In this document: positions 10,087 to 19,599 of the stretch, in pieces | Numbering within the stretch: position 1 is the stretch's first letter | Layout: every line of letters starts with the position of its first letter | DNA from: Undaria pinnatifida | Lineage: Eukaryota > Sar > Phaeophyceae > Laminariales > Alariaceae | DNA: 64,000 nt | NCBI GenBank assembly: GCA_012845835.1 | Contig: JABAKD010000002.1 | Location: forward strand, 15,888,129-15,952,128 | Reading direction: 5' to 3' | Notes under the pieces: model-generated | The model's database searches: none | Seen by the model: the letters and a program-made list of their open reading frames with translations, nothing else | Told to the model about the DNA's origin: nothing | Translations under genes and position numbers: made by a program

Positions 10087-10676
10087 GTTGAGTCGCACGT
10101 TTGGAGTCTTGTTTGAGTGCCTGTCAGGTTTGTTGGAACATGTTCGAACCCGAATCTAATGCGGTTTGTTTTGGACGACAGAGCGATCCTACTCTACCGC
10201 AAGCGGCCCGGCCGCTGCCGCTGCCGAAAAGAGAACAGCTGATAGAACCTCCTCTTCCTCCTCCGTCAGTGATGCTGCTCCCGGTGAAATGCCTGTCAGG
10301 TTTGTTGGAACATGTTCGAACCCGAATCTAACGCGGTTTGTTTTGGACGACAGAGCAATCCTACTCTACCGCAAGCGGCCCGGCCGCTGCCGCTGCCGAA
10401 AAGAGAACAGCTGATAGAACCTCCTCTTCCTCCTCCGTTAGTGATGCTGCTCCCGGTGGAAGGCCCGCTGCTGATGGGACAGGTCGTGCTTCTCGCTCTG
10501 CCGAGGTTCGTCTACATGTACTGCTTCCACTGTTTTTTTTCTGCAGGGGTCATATTCATCGTAGGCATGATAGCAAAACCCGCTTATTCCTGGTTTTGCG
10601 CTTGTTGCACGATGGTTGAGTCGCACGTTTAGAGTCTTGTTTGAGTGCCTATCAGGTTTGTTGGAGCATGTTCGGA
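10087..10676 (+). repeat. Tandem 172-bp repeat encoding an Ala/Ser-rich segment
   Basis: Near-identical copies start at 10,119 and 10,291. A partial third copy lies at about 10,632-10,676, and a more diverged relative at about 10,833-10,990. In one frame each copy reads as a Ser-Thr-Ala-Ser-Gly-Pro-Ala5-Glu-Lys-Arg-Thr-Ala-Asp stretch followed by five Ser. T-rich tracts ending in cag or tag (10,535-10,545 and 10,718-10,728) look like splice acceptors. The repeats may therefore be duplicated exons of the J-domain gene that follows. Confidence 0.6.
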
Positions 10677-10959
10677 CCAGCGGCACCAATCGTGGCCAAT
10701 TGCTAGTTGCACTGACTTTTTTCTGTAGAGGGTTGACAAAAGTACCAAACGGAGCCTATCGTCCTCCTCAAAAATTTGGTATTTTTCCTGATTTCCCCTG
10801 ATTTTCCCTGACTTTCCGGTTTTTTCACGATAGTGGAGTTGCACGCACATCTTGGGGGTTTCTTGTTTTGAGTACCTGGATGTACGACTAGTTGTGTTGA
10901 AGAGTGTTCGAACCCGAGTCTAACGCAGTTTTTTTTTAGATCAATGCTACTCTTCCGAC

Positions 10960-12285
10960 AGCGGCGCGGCCTCTGCCTATGCCGGTAATGGAAAGAGAAA
11001 GGCTGGTGACAACTCTTCCTCTAGGCCCGGTGGCGGTACTGCGTCCGGTGCAAGGCCGGGTGCTGCCGCCACCGCTGCCGCCGCCGCTGCCGCTGCCTCT
11101 GCTGGAAAGAGAAAGGCTGGTGACACCTCTTTCCCTGAGTCCGGTGGCGGTATTGCTTCTGTTCCAAGGCCGGGTGTTGCCGCCGCCGCTGCCGCTGCCG
11201 CTGCCTCTTCGGGAGCCCCTGCCTCTGCCGGAAAGAGACTAGTGACAACTCTTCCTGTTTCTCCGGTGGCAGTGCAGGTGCCAACGCTGCTCCCGCTGCT
11301 GCTGGAAGCAGAAAGGCTGGTGGCGCCTATACCTCCTCCTCAGGTGGATGTGCCCGCGCAAATCCCGTTCCCCCTCCGCACGACCCGGACATAATTGATT
11401 TGACAGACGACGGCCCCAGCCACACCTTCAGGCGCGCTGCCGCTGAGGGGGGTCGTGCTTCTCGCTCTTGCCGAGGTTCGTCTACCACAGGTACTGATTA
11501 CGCTGGCTTTTTTCTGAAGGGGGTTGATTGGTCGCGAATTTCAAAACCAAATAATACCAAACGTAGCCAATTGCCCGCCTCAATAATTTGATTTTTTTCC
11601 ACCGCCACCGCCGCTGCAGCTGCCTCTGCGGCAGCCTTTGCCCCCGCCGGAAAGAGAAAGTCTGATGATACCGCTTTCTCTTCCTCCGGTGGCGGTGCAG
11701 ATGCTGCCGCTGTTGCCGCTGCTGCTGCCTCTGCGGGAGCCCCAGCCTCTGCGTGGGACCCTGCCTCTGTGGGAGCCCGTGCCTCTGCCGGAAAGAGAAA
11801 GGCTGGTGATACCGCTGCCCCTTCTTCCGGTGGCGGTGCAGGTGCTACCGCAGAGGCAACTGCAGCGGCGGCGGCGGCGGCGGCGGCGGCGGCAGCGGTG
11901 GCAGAACCCAGCTACATCTTCAGTAGAACTCGACAAAGGGACGACCGTTGTGGTGAGTATTGTATTAGGGTAACGAGGTCCCTGTAGTCTCGGCGGTTGA
12001 TCTTTTGTTTGCTCACACCTGGCCCTTGCGTACCAATTTTAATCATTCTCTCGATCAACGAAATGCAAGTTGTACGCCTACATGAATGTGGACCCGGGGT
12101 GCGCGGACAAGCACATCAAGAAGGCATACTAAACGCTAAGCCTCTTGCACCACCCGGACAAAAAAGGTGGCTGCAGACCGATGTTCCAAACGTTGTGCGA
12201 GGTTTACCGGGTTTTGGGCGCCAGCAAGTTACGTTCGCGGTACGACAAGCGAAACCTCCGCCCCGGGCATGGCCTATCTTAGCTG
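10960..12285 (+). pseudogene. Alanine-rich nuclear-type protein with SUMO-binding-like motif and C-terminal J-domain, broken
   Basis: From 10,960 a low-complexity chain repeats Ser-Ala-Gly-Lys-Arg-Lys-Ala-Gly-Asp-(Asn/Thr) at least four times, separated by poly-Ala and Gly-rich runs. Lys-Arg-Lys clusters suggest nuclear import. Near 11,390 the frame reads Asp-Ile-Ile-Asp-Leu-Thr-Asp-Asp, a good match to SUMO-interacting motifs (hydrophobic core plus acidic flank). GTACTG (11,492) and GTGAGT (11,951) look like splice donors. The C-terminal part (12,064-12,280) is a J-domain: Leu-Tyr-x2-Met-Asn-Val-Asp, Ile-Lys-Lys-Ala-Tyr, the diagnostic His-Pro-Asp in His-His-Pro-Asp-Lys-Lys-Gly-Gly, and Tyr-Arg-Val-Leu-Gly...Arg-Tyr-Asp-Lys-Arg. 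J-domains stimulate Hsp70 ATPase activity. A TAA at 12,130 interrupts helix II, so the gene is probably dead. The exon joins are inferred. Confidence 0.6.
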
Positions 12286-12517
12286 ATTCGGGAGCGTGTG
12301 TCTTGGTCTGTATTTTTCCGAGAAGGAGTTTAAAGCGAAGCTTCACCACGCTGGTACTTTTGCCATGAGAGCGCTGTTTTGAGTCTGGGGGCGGGCGGGG
12401 GAGCAGTGTGTGGGAGGAAACTTTTCCAATTCTCGGCAACAAAGTGTCGACGGACGAGCGAAATATCGGCGGGAGGAGTAGTTTCTGTAGCTGGTTGAAA
12501 TGAGGCAAAAAGAACAA

Positions 12518-12789
12518 TCATGTTTTTTTACCAGAACGGGCTGATTCGGCACGCCCTACAAACAGCTGCAGAACAGCTCCGTATTTTGGAATCAAACCAC
12601 TACTTCCAGGAGCTGCGGTCGCGCCAACGACGCCGGAAACAAGAGTTACGGGAGCGCCAACAGCCAACAACAGGGACTTTTGCAGCAAATGTTGTAGAAT
12701 CGAGGACGCGTGCACGCGTGATACCAAAAGGGCTTTCGTTTCCACCAACATCGGTCCTTCAACCAGTGCTAACGGAACGGATGTATTAG
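12518..12789 (+). CDS. Hypothetical Arg/Gln-rich protein fragment, paralogue of 16,060-16,450
   Basis: ATG-initiated 89-codon frame. Residues from about 13 to 50 (Gln-Thr-Ala-Ala-Glu-Gln-Leu, then Gln-Arg-Arg-Arg-Lys-Gln-Glu, Arg-Glu-Arg-Gln-Gln-Pro-Thr-Thr) are nearly repeated at 16,228-16,342, and the similarity extends to DNA level over about 110 bp. It is basic and helical-looking. The function is unknown. It may be a partial duplication of the longer copy. Confidence 0.35.
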
Positions 12790-13057
12790 CAAACGCTCGG
12801 CAGCAACGAACTCACGTCTTTGAAAACAGTGTTGATTTGACATCACAAAGAGCTTTACGAACAACGGATGTCTTTGTTCCACGCTTAGGTTCCTGACGAG
12901 GCTGCATCGTAGAAGTATTTTGCAAGTGTTGACCGCGAACAGAAGTGGTGCTTATTGGTGTCACTTGTGTTTCATTGTTTTGCGTCAACATCAGCATCAC
13001 GGCGCGTTTATTCTCCTCCGAAAAATATGTTTGAAACCTTCAAGTATAGTAACAACC

Positions 13058-13894
13058 ATGGATCTCATCGAAAGCATGAAAAGCTCGACCATCCGCGGGG
13101 ACAAAAATACGCAAACGGGAAGCGTACTGGATCTTATCAAAATGGTGCTGGCATGCGACTCAAGTTCGACGAACACTACCTTCCGACGACTGCTTCAAGA
13201 CAACACAGAGTTGGGGACTTCAAGTCCCGGTGGTTGTCCCCAACATCTCCGCATCAATAGAAAGGGGAAGAAAACTCCAGTGGCCGATGCCAAAACACTT
13301 ATCGAAATCGTATGGCTCCTCCCTAGAAAGAAAGAACATGCGTTTCGTCGCCAGAGCTCCTAAAAGGTGTGTCGTCTGCTAGGCGGCGACCTCAGTCTCA
13401 TCTCTGAGATCGAGGCCCGACATACCACCATTGAGGGCACCGAAGAAGGGCGCGCAACGCAAGAATTCTTCTTATATGGACGTGATGAGGCAGCCGAAAC
13501 ATTCATTGGCATGCCCGCTGGTTTCAAGTACCTCTCTGAGGCAGACCGCGCAGGGTTCGCCAAGCTAATGTTTGAGCAAATACTCAAGCTCGGCGAGCAG
13601 CAACTGCAGCAGAGCAAGGTGACACTCACACGAAAGAGGATCGATGACCCTGTCCAGAGCTACCGAGAGCTCAAAGAACTTGGTGTTCATCTCGACGGAC
13701 GCAGCCTGATCGAGTTACGCGACAACGTGACAATCCTCAGCCGCCAAGATGTCATGGTCAACAATGCGGTGACTGTCGCTGCCCCGCTCATACAAGACTC
13801 GAGTACACCAACCCACGAGCTTGACGCTGAGCCCAGGGGGAAGGAGACGGGAATAGTGATTGTGTCAAACAAAATTGGTGTCAGGGTTCCTTAA
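13058..13894 (+). pseudogene. BRO-N/KilA-N-like DNA-binding protein, one internal stop
   Basis: Starts at the ATG at 13,058 and stays in one frame to the stop at 13,894 (278 codons), apart from a TAA at 13,361. The block Ala-Asp-Ala-Lys-Thr-Leu-Ile-Glu-Ile-Val-Trp-Leu-Leu-Pro, then Phe-Arg-Arg-Gln-Ser, then Lys-Val-Cys-Arg-Leu-Leu-Gly-Gly-Asp-Leu-Ser-Leu-Ile, matches the end of BRO-N/MSV199-type domains as I know them (LPGK...FR...RYLGGDxSL). These domains are common in large DNA viruses and phages and spread into algal genomes. The C-terminal half is helical and Gln/Leu-rich. Only the single stop separates it from an intact gene. The family call rests on motif memory, so confidence is moderate. 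Confidence 0.5.
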
Positions 13895-13921
13895 AATATA
13901 TCTATAGTTGTCGATAAACAG

Positions 13922-14126
13922 ATGAAAAAGATATATCAAGAAGTACGACCTTGCTACCGACTTCAAAGCTTTCACCAAGAGGTAGACGCTTTTCACGGGA
14001 CGCCCTGTATGTGAAAATACGTGCTACGAAAGGGACGAAGGCATAAGGGAAGAAGCTATCCAGACAATAATGAAATCACTGGCGAAACCTCGTCAGTCGA
14101 CCACACAGACCCGCCTTCACTACGCG
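13922..14126 (+). pseudogene. Conserved-looking downstream segment, unrecognised
   Basis: One frame gives Tyr-Ile-Lys-Lys-Tyr-Asp-Leu-Ala-Thr-Asp-Phe-Lys-Ala-Phe, a TAG, then Phe-Thr-Gly-Arg-Pro-Val, Cys-Tyr-Glu-Arg-Asp-Glu-Gly-Ile-Arg-Glu-Glu-Ala. The composition is protein-like. It begins about 30 bases after the BRO-N-like gene and may be its broken C-terminal end or a separate exon. No family is assigned. Confidence 0.3.
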
Positions 14127-14437
14127 ACAGCTTGACATTTTGTACGCATTAGGGTTGCACTCTGTAAGTATGCTACCTTGGCGGGCGCTTCGGCTTGTGC
14201 CACTGAGCTTCAACGGGGGGGTGGTCTGGATTGAATTTAGTGTATTGGTCGAATCGGGGGGTGCCCAAAGCAAGTCTGGCAAAATCAGTGCCGGCGCTGC
14301 CGACTGTCAAATGTGCAGGGCGGCGCAGGCGGGGCGGCACGGAAAGCAAGCGATACTTCCGGCGCCTAACCAACCTCGGCACCCTTGGGCTTTCCTATTT
14401 TTCAAATTCAGTCAACTAGTCAACGCTCTAGAACTGT

Positions 14438-14747
14438 TTTTTTTTTTTTTTTTTGCACACTTTCACTTTCCAGCTTCTGGACAAGCCGTGGTCACAGGTA
14501 TCATCCCTTCTCCTCCCCGGTTCTTGCCTTCAATTTTTATCGCGCATAAGGCTCAGCAATCCCACTGCTCGTCGATTGTTCATCGAGTGTTGCTAACTCA
14601 CGCTCTCGCGCTTTCCGCAAGTCAATTTGTCCACAAGAAAAAGTCCCAACGAATTTATACGAGTATGCACTCGGCGGGGCTCGAACTCACGAAGCTGACC
14701 TATACCAGGCTCGAGGATAACCTGATACGCCACCGGGGCGACCGGTA
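14438..14747 (-). mobile_element. tRNA-derived SINE, full-length, with 13-bp target-site duplication
   Basis: On the minus strand the element starts at 14,747 with TACCGGTCGCCCCGG and ends in a poly-A tail, seen as 17-18 T at 14,437-14,454 on the plus strand. The head holds RNA polymerase III promoter boxes: A-box TGGCGTATCAGG (14,721-14,732) and B-box GAGTTCGAGCC (14,678-14,688), as in tRNA genes. It is flanked by a perfect 13-bp direct repeat, gctctagaactgt, at 14,425-14,437 and 14,748-14,760, the mark of LINE-driven target-primed insertion. The body of about 310 bp has no coding role; the plus-strand open frame across it is incidental. The head cannot be folded into a complete cloverleaf by eye, so it is a SINE rather than a tRNA gene. 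Confidence 0.85.
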
Positions 14748-15052
14748 GCTCTAGAACTGTATCTAGTACCAGGGTTAGGGTTTTGTGAGAGCATTCGGAA
14801 ACTTGAATGTTTTGTAGGAGCAAACCAGAATGACTTACTCAACTCATCACGAGATATAAGATGCGTTCAAAAAATGCGACGAACAGTGGATGCAAACGAC
14901 GCCGTAAAACTGACCCGCCGTCTCTTGTCTACACTCTCACGAAGTGCTGTATACAAGAAAGAGGTGTTATCAACGCTGGATGCAAGACTAAGACCAACGA
15001 TAAGGCAGTACTGCGTCCTGCAAAACGACCGCTCGTCATGCTCTCTTCCATG

Positions 15053-15300
15053 GGGCAATGTCAATCGTTGGTCACTGGTGACACAGTAGTTAGTGGTGGG
15101 GAAAAGCCGCGTTCGTTTTTTTTTCCATTCCGATACATAGCAAAAAATATAGATCGGATCAGCAGAGAGCGGGCTCCGACTGGGGCATATAATTTGAAAA
15201 AATTGCCCCATTTGCGTACCCCCTTTGTTAGGGGGCAATGCCAATCGTTGGTCACTGGGGACACAGTAGGCAAAGCCGCGTTCGATTTTTTTTTCAAACA
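15053..15300 (+). repeat. Direct repeat pair, ~180-bp spacing
   Basis: A block of about 37 bp (gggcaatg, caatcgttggtcactgg, gacacagtag) occurs at 15,054 and 15,234. Both copies are followed by an aaagccgcgttcg sequence and a run of T. Frames are open on both strands but show no recognisable protein. Nothing else is seen in 14,761-15,386. Confidence 0.6.
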
Positions 15301-15386
15301 TAATGTCTAAGTGACACCGTAAAAAACTTTCATCCCCGCTAGGAGGTTTGGCTGTCGAGATTTGCGGGGGAAGAAAAACACAATAT

Positions 15387-15978
15387 TTACCCCGAGCAAG
15401 AAAGCGTCTTTGGGCTGTTGTACATCGGGCACTGATTGACGATCAGCTTCTCTGCGCATGTTTTACACAGCCATTTGCAACATATTCTACACGAGACTAT
15501 TTGTGTCGCGGGAACATCAGGCGTCTCGCAGATCTTGCACACCCAGTCTTCAGTTGTAGCGCAGTGCTGGAAGAAGCACCTCCACTCTGAGGCTAACTTC
15601 GCATAATTCCACGAATGCACTACACCGTTGCAAAAAATTAAACCAACGTCCCCTTCGCAGTTCTATTCCGGCGCTCAGCACGTTCTCTCCATGCAGCTGT
15701 CGGTTGCACAATACTGAAGACATCTTCATGTTGGCAACATCGTCTTTAACGCGCACAATTGTCACAGTTTTGGAGCAGTATTCGCTCATGTTAAACGCCC
15801 TGATGATTCCTTTCATCGGGAACGCGAACGCCCCACGTTCTTTCAGGTTAAGGTAGTCTACCTCAAGGCCCATCTCCTCGCAAACCTCGAGTAGGTTATC
15901 CATCTTGTGTGATGGCGACATTTTTAGTTTGCTGATGACGGTGAGACCAGCCCCGCCACTTCTTCCGATTGACGACAT
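15387..15978 (-). pseudogene. RING-finger protein, one frameshift and a lost zinc ligand
   Basis: Begins at the ATG at 15,978 (Met-Ser-Ser-Ile-Gly-Arg-Ser) and runs about 120 codons. It then shifts frame near 15,620 into the frame ending at 15,387. The C-terminal 50 residues form a RING-type zinc finger: Trp-Val-Cys-Lys-Ile-Cys, Val-Ser-Cys-x2-Cys, Leu-Cys-Lys-Thr-Cys, then Gln-Cys-Pro-Met-Tyr. The last expected Cys (CPxC) is Tyr, a one-base change. RING domains recruit ubiquitin-conjugating enzymes. The N-terminal 110 residues look globular but are not recognised. The single frameshift plus lost ligand suggest a recently inactivated gene. Confidence 0.6.
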
Positions 15979-16059
15979 AGGTTAATACCAGAGATGTTTT
16001 GTTTCTATCTATACATACGGTGACAATGCCACGCATCCCATCCTTCCCTCGCTGAATAT

Positions 16060-16863
16060 GTGTCCAGCGACAGCCAATACGACGCGTGTCTGGCGAGCGA
16101 CGCAGAATTGCGCCCGAGCGAGGGCCCGCTCTTCCCCGCTTGGCACCGAGCACGACGCCCGAGCAGCCTTTCAGATGTGGCATTGTGCCAACAGCTCTCT
16201 CAATTGCGCGCGTGCAGTGCCTTCTCGCAACAAACAGCCGCAGAACAGCTCAGTATTTCGGAATTAAACCCCTACTTCCAGAAGCTGCGGTCGGGCCAAC
16301 GACGCCGGAAACAAGAGATACGGGAGCGCCAACAGCCAACAACCCCCCCACATGCGATGGTCGAAAGTGACACATTGATTGGGTCAGACTCGAGTGATGC
16401 CCGCGTGGGTGTGCCGATTAATTTCCCCACATGCGATAGTCGAAAGTGACACATTGGTTGGGTCAGACTCGAGTGATGCCCGCGTGGGTGTGCCGATTAT
16501 TTTTCGCCTACTAGTGAGTGCGAGTCCGATCCTCAAGAGCTACGGGAGCGCCAACGGGAATCGCAGCAACAGCACTTCAAGTCTGCCACCACTTCGTTGC
16601 CAGCACTGCTCCAAGAACTTGGTGGTGCTCCCGTGGGTGTGCCGAAGTATTTTTCGTCTACTAGTGAGTGCGAGTCCGATCCTCAAGAGCTACGGGAGCG
16701 ACAACAAATCGCAGCACGTCCAGCCGGGGCCCACCTCATTAGACACATTACTCCGACGGCTTGGTGGTGGTCCGGTGCGCGCATTGAGTGCCAGTCGTCT
16801 GACGCAGCTTGCTGGTGGTCCGGTGCGCGCACCAGGTGCCAAATGTCTTACACACGAGTCTTG
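16060..16863 (+). pseudogene. Repeat-rich hypothetical protein, longer paralogue of 12,518-12,789
   Basis: The frame from 16,060 (GTG; no ATG seen) gives an acidic, Ser/Asp-rich N-terminus, then the shared Gln-Thr-Ala-Ala-Glu-Gln-Leu...Arg-Glu-Arg-Gln-Gln-Pro-Thr-Thr block. It then enters internal repeats: a 79-bp tandem pair (from 16,351 and 16,430; Glu-Ser-Asp-Thr-Leu-(Ile/Val)-Gly-Ser-Asp) and a pair 150 bp apart (from 16,508 and 16,658; Glu-Cys-Glu-Ser-Asp-Pro-Gln-Glu-Leu-Arg-Glu-Arg-Gln). Frame changes around 16,430 and 16,500 break it. No domain is recognised. The duplicated segments and homology to 12.5 kb suggest a small family of disordered proteins. Confidence 0.4.
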
Positions 16864-16939
16864 AGCAATAGGGGAGATGAGAAAATAGGGACTCACAATT
16901 ACCACGGGTGTTCATATGTATGCTTCCAGGTGTAATTGG

Positions 16940-17953
16940 TTGACAGACACCACTCGGACTCCATCGTTGATATGATCGTCACGAATGTAAAATCGTGCAT
17001 TCTCTTCGTAGAGGTGGATAAAAATGCCCATCAGTCCAGCAAATACACAATAACATGCAAATTGAGTCGTATGGCCGATGTAAACGCATATTTTTAAGAA
17101 TTAAAGGGTACACGAAGCCGATATACTGGTTGCGATACAGGCCTTCGGGGAGATATACAGTTGGTGGTGTTGATAACCCAAATTCCGCGAGGAAAGGGAG
17201 CTTGTTCTTAGAGATCATATATTCAATAATGAAACCCGACTAAACAATTCAGGCTTGCTTGTTCGAGACACCTGTATAGGAAGTACTGGTATGGTTTATG
17301 AAAATATGCTGAAATGAATCGAAGGGGAGAGATGTAGCGCGTAGTAAGAAAGGTGTACCGTCAAACAGTGACAACACGATAAACATGGTGGCTGCATAAG
17401 AAGCGGCCGTTAAAGCTGCAAAATTATGGCACCTAGAATGTCAAATGGGTGGTCATTTTGCGCGGTCGTTTTTTCAGCGATGCTGGTCCCGATCTGATGG
17501 ATCACCCACGCGTTTGACCATAGTATTATACCCCAGTAAAGACGCGATACTATCGCTATTTTTCGGGCGACATATATACACCTGATATAAATAAAGAAAC
17601 GTGCGATGATAACCTGAGCAATCTGTGTCAGAAATCGTTTGCAAGATAAACGCTCGTGGTTTGAGCACACAACATCTGGTATGGACACTGGGCCGAAAGT
17701 AAGCGTATATTGTTATCCATGAAGGGCCCGTGTTCTGCACTGTTGTCATTGTGGCTTCATGCGTGCAAAAAATTGGGTTGCCAGAAAATAGGAGGCTATG
17801 CCCACCAGGGTCAAAATATAGGCTGCCAATTTTTTTCCGCAATTCTTTTTTCGAGTATCCTATATTATGTGATGACGGAGCCGTGAGGTGTATTTTGTCG
17901 TTAAATGTTCTTACCGATGGATTTCGGTAATCGACCAGCCAACTAGCTTCCAA
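16940..17953 (-). pseudogene. Possible remnant of a multi-helix membrane protein
   Basis: The longest minus-strand frames (17,953-17,474 and 17,688-17,410) overlap in different phases. One reading contains two or three hydrophobic stretches: Gln-Val-Ile-Ile-Ala-Arg-Phe-Phe-Ile-Tyr-Ile, and Ile-Ala-Ile-Val-Ser-Arg-Leu-Tyr-Trp-Gly-Ile-Ile-Leu-Trp. Another hydrophobic run lies near 17,080 (Cys-Tyr-Cys-Val-Phe-Ala-Gly-Leu-Met-Gly-Ile-Phe-Ile). Frames are broken many times and no family is recognised. AT-rich composition alone can create hydrophobic frames. Confidence 0.2.
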
Positions 17954-17973
17954 CTCGACAATATGTTTCGCAG

Positions 17974-18413
17974 GTTTCTCCCGGACACAGGCCGACCATC
18001 GTGAGAGGCGAACCTGTTGTGGGTCATGGACTGCACTTCGCCTTGAAAGCTCAAGAGGACGACCTCAGGGCCGAGGCGTCGTCGTCTGGTTTGCTTGCGG
18101 CGACGTCAGCCAGTGCCTCGGCTAAGGGAGGCTTGCACACCTCGCTGGCACCGACCGCCCCGGCAGGTGTGTATTACGCTCAAAGGCTTGGACTCGTCGA
18201 ATGGAAGAGACTGCGAAATCTCAACAACGCTTGTGATGTCAGTTGGATGTTGGCTGAGCGCAATATTCTCGACCAAGATGCTAAGATGACTGCCCGCGCT
18301 TTGCGCCACGACGTACTCTTGCTTGGACCAGCGGGGAAGTGCTTCGTCAAAGACGTGGTCAGGGATAGCGCTGCATGGACGGAGCTTAAGCACAAGGAGT
18401 ATCTTCAACTTTA
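17974..18413 (+). CDS. Hypothetical protein exon
   Basis: An open frame follows a good splice acceptor (tttcgcag ending at 17,973) and runs 146 codons to TAG at 18,411. After a Ser/Ala-rich stretch it reads as a compact helical segment: Tyr-Tyr-Ala-Gln-Arg-Leu-Gly-Leu-Val-Glu-Trp-Lys-Arg-Leu-Arg-Asn, then Met-Leu-Ala-Glu-Arg-Asn-Ile-Leu-Asp-Gln-Asp-Ala. This is more protein-like than its surroundings. The upstream exons would lie in AT-rich sequence and are not identifiable. It may join the Gly/Val-repeat frame beginning at 18,549. No family is recognised. Confidence 0.4.
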
Positions 18414-18548
18414 GCAGAGGCTTCGGTGCGGTTCGCACCAGACTCAAAATGAGCTTGCCACGATTGCTGCGCCCGAGCCACTGGCAGCTTTCTCGAACGC
18501 CACCAGCAAGGATGGGCGAGCGACGGCAGTACCCCTGACGGCAGGGTT

Positions 18549-19193
18549 TTGGAGGGGGCCTTCGCCGCAGGTCTTACTGCGCTTGCCAGCATCTGCGACG
18601 GCAACTGTTCATGCGGCGGCACGACCGTGCCTCCAGCTGCGGCTGCCAGTGTTGTAGCCTCAGCAGGGGCTGGCCTGCAGTCGTGTTCAGCGAACAGCGG
18701 CTACATCAGCGGAGCCGCGCAAGACACGGGCGCGGTTGTGAGAAGTATGGACGCAGAGATACCGGTCGTGGGGCTTGTGACGGGGGTGATGCCGTCTGTC
18801 GGGGGAGCGCCACCATCAATTGGGGGAGTGACGGAGATCGTAGGGTAATCGCAGCCGGCTGTTGGGGGAGCGATGCCTGTTGTAGGGGCGGCGCAGCTGG
18901 CGTTTGGGGGAGTGATTGCAGGTGTGGGGGGGGCGCAGCTCGCTTTTGCAGGAGAGACAGGGGCTGTCGGGGGGGCGGAACTGGCTGTGGGAGGGGTGAT
19001 GACAGGTACAGGAGGAGCGCAGTCGGCTTTAAGGGACGTGATAAGTGTTTGTGGCCTAAACAGAGCGGTTGATGTTGTACCCCCACATCGGGATCCCAAG
19101 AAAGTTCCACCTGGCGTGCCGGAAGAGATGCCGCCGTTGTTTGTCGGTGAAAAGCTCGCCGCTCGCGGTGAACGGGCCAACCTCGTCGCATAG
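18549..19193 (+). pseudogene. Gly/Val/Ala degenerate-repeat protein, one internal stop
   Basis: A single frame interrupted only by TAA at 18,846-18,848. From about 18,770 it consists of imperfect 9-12-residue repeats of the type Val-Gly-Gly-Ala-Gln-Leu-Ala-Phe-Gly-Gly-Val, encoded by about 30-bp G-rich repeats. The tail is more globular (Val-Pro-Pro-His-Arg-Asp-Pro-Lys-Lys-Val). Such repeats can be structural or simply microsatellite expansion, and the opposite strand is also open. No family is recognised. Confidence 0.35.
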
Positions 19194-19279
19194 CCGCTGT
19201 CCTTCCCGTAGTAGCTCCCGCATCAGCGGGCGAAGGATGACAAGCATCACCGCCAACTGTATCTCCATCTGTGGGGCCT

Positions 19280-19416
19280 TTAAGTGTGTGATACATGTGC
19301 CGTCCGGGCTCTTGTATGTGGACCTGTTACGGGAGACCGATGGATGGCGTACGTTACTGCATTTTGTGGAGCTTCGGTATGTGGATTTATATGGTCTGTG
19401 TGGCCCATGGGTCTAG
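19280..19416 (+). other. Short protein-like segment, unrecognised
   Basis: The end of the frame closing at 19,416 reads Val-Pro-Ser-Gly-Leu-Leu-Tyr-Val-Asp-Leu-Leu-Arg-Glu-Thr-Asp-Gly-Trp, then Val-Glu-Leu-Arg-Tyr-Val-Asp-Leu-Tyr. It looks like coding sequence rather than random frame, but start and splice context are unclear. Nothing is recognised in 19,417-19,600. Confidence 0.2.
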
Positions 19417-19599
19417 TGCGCCCCCGTGGCATCTTGCATGTTGATTGATAAAGAAGGGCAAAAAGCTAAGAACTTGAAAACGGACAAAGGAGCTTGGGTT
19501 TACAGCACGCCGGATAGCACTACTCGGACTCGGTCAAAGAAGATCCAGATCTGTGATCTATAAGAAGCACGGAAAACATTGAGGCTGGCTATTCTCTCC

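Noticed and set aside
14670..14747. Functional tRNA gene on the minus strand
   Set aside because: A- and B-boxes are present, but the acceptor stem does not pair and the sequence continues into a SINE body with tail and target duplication.
14140..14748. Plus-strand 202-codon open frame
   Set aside because: It runs through the minus-strand SINE, including its poly-A tail and promoter boxes, so it is incidental.
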